This document shows, in pieces, positions 63,490 to 64,000 of a stretch of 64,000 nucleotides of DNA. Under the pieces are notes generated by a model. It had not been told where the DNA came from. It made no database searches and saw nothing but the letters and a program-made list of their open reading frames with translations. How positions within the stretch are numbered: position 1 is the first letter of the stretch; each line of letters begins with the position of its first letter. Position numbers and translations under genes: made by a program. Origin of the DNA: Acidobacteriaceae bacterium (GTDB lineage Bacteria; Acidobacteriota; Terriglobia; Terriglobales; Acidobacteriaceae); contig DASZBM010000003.1 in the NCBI GenBank assembly GCA_035944135.1, forward strand, positions 1 through 64,000. Reading direction: 5' to 3'.

Positions 63490-64000
63490 ATGGCAGAAGA
63501 GAACATTGGCAAAGTCATCAGCGTTAGCGGCCCGGCCGTTGACGTGCAATTCGGCGAGGCGAAGATGCCTCCGATCTACCAGGCAATCCGCGTCACAAGT
63601 GACGGGTTCGATGTCCCGCAACCGATCGACGTCATCTTGGAGGTGCAGCAGCATCTGGGCGAAGGCCGCGTGCGCTGCATCGCGATGACGGCGACCGAAG
63701 GTATGGTTCGCGGCATGAAAGCCACCGACACGGGCTCTGGGATCATGGTTCCGGTGGGTCGCCCAACGCTGGGACGCGTGCTGAACGTGCTCGGTCAGCC
63801 CGTCGACGAGCTCGGCCCCGTCAACGCTGAGGTCCACATGCCGATTCACCGGCAGGCTCCCGCGTTCGACGAGCAGTCGACCTCGGAAGAGATGTTCGAG
63901 ACCGGCGTGAAGGTCATTGACCTCATCCAGCCATTCTTGAAGGGCGGCAAGATCGGCCTCTTCGGTGGCGCGGGCGTCGGCAAAACCGTCATCATCCAGG
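63490..64000 (+). CDS. atpD: ATP synthase subunit beta (truncated by window end)
   Basis: The first 170 residues of the catalytic subunit, open to the end of the window. Starts ATG 63490 ([21 protein letters not shown]) and reaches the P-loop G-G-A-G-V-G-K-T near the last bases. GTTAGAGG upstream acts as RBS. It follows atpG by 33 bases in the usual F1 order. Confidence 0.96.
   Translation, partial: MAEENIGKVISVSGPAVDVQFGEAKMPPIYQAIRVTSDGFDVPQPIDVILEVQQHLGEGRVRCIAMTATEGMVRGMKATDTGSGIMVPVGRPTLGRVLNVLGQPVDELGPVNAEVHMPIHRQAPAFDEQSTSEEMFETGVKVIDLIQPFLKGGKIGLFGGAGVGKTVIIQ

Overview
The window is a 64-kb, GC-rich (roughly 60-65 % by eye), gene-dense stretch of a bacterial chromosome. It most resembles Acidobacteriota of the Terriglobales/Acidobacteriaceae type (Granulicella/Edaphobacter/Terriglobus-like). 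This is inferred from a DUF2934 protein, a type-B succinate dehydrogenase, a LptF-LptG double-length permease, many secreted hypothetical proteins and several families of short palindromic intergenic repeats. No rRNA, tRNA, CRISPR array, prophage or complete insertion sequence was recognised.

Layout. 1-6180: nitrogen and TCA-cycle genes (glnA 3' end, icd, mdh) mixed with a DUF2934 protein, a SIMPL protein, a VOC protein, a frameshifted small gene and a SRAP/YedK homologue. 6253-11345: membrane proteins (acyltransferase 3, M50-like, an outer-membrane-like protein with two membrane partners). 11398-14944: two cyclophilins, a membrane dipeptidase and a membrane protein, all on the minus strand. 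15079-15889: a small hydrophilic protein and a hicBA toxin-antitoxin pair. 15945-20878: a rearranged succinate dehydrogenase operon, order sdhC - three small extra genes - sdhA - three single-TM microproteins - sdhB. 21191-26490: rdgB, a lipoprotein, yjbQ, an ABC exporter and an FKBP. 26598-32644: a LptF-LptG fusion, copA/copZ and a response regulator. 32764-41145: a secreted protein, a carboxy-terminal protease divergent from a SurA-like parvulin, a YhaM-like nuclease and a GH28 enzyme. 41224-45246: aroC-def-fmt-rsmB. 45251-52859 (minus): a tight eight-gene run, tatB-tatC-M28-terC-aroB-ubiE/menG-CDF-PASTA. 53045-58661: two lipoproteins, a DegT aminotransferase and hfq-hflX. 58965-64000: ATP synthase genes b', b, delta, alpha, gamma and the start of beta.

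The genes form a mostly housekeeping aerobic set: TCA enzymes (icd, mdh, sdhCAB) feed a menaquinone pathway (ubiE/menG, aroB, aroC supplying chorismate) and the F1Fo ATPase. Envelope functions are dense: LPS export, Tat export, four peptidyl-prolyl isomerases, a C-terminal protease and several lipoproteins.

The most unusual signals are not standard gene calls. (1) The sdhC-sdhA junction carries three small genes, each starting 0-2 bases after a repeated copy of the sdhC stop region; one copy lies in a 20-codon ORF that begins like SdhA and ends like SdhC. (2) A 39-bp palindromic element lies in frame inside copA, flanked by a 7-bp direct repeat, and a structurally similar palindrome occurs beside rdgB. 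(3) Three consecutive single-TM microproteins, one only 35 residues long, lie between sdhA and sdhB. (4) A conserved-looking small gene at 4015-4396 can be read only by crossing a one-base frameshift.
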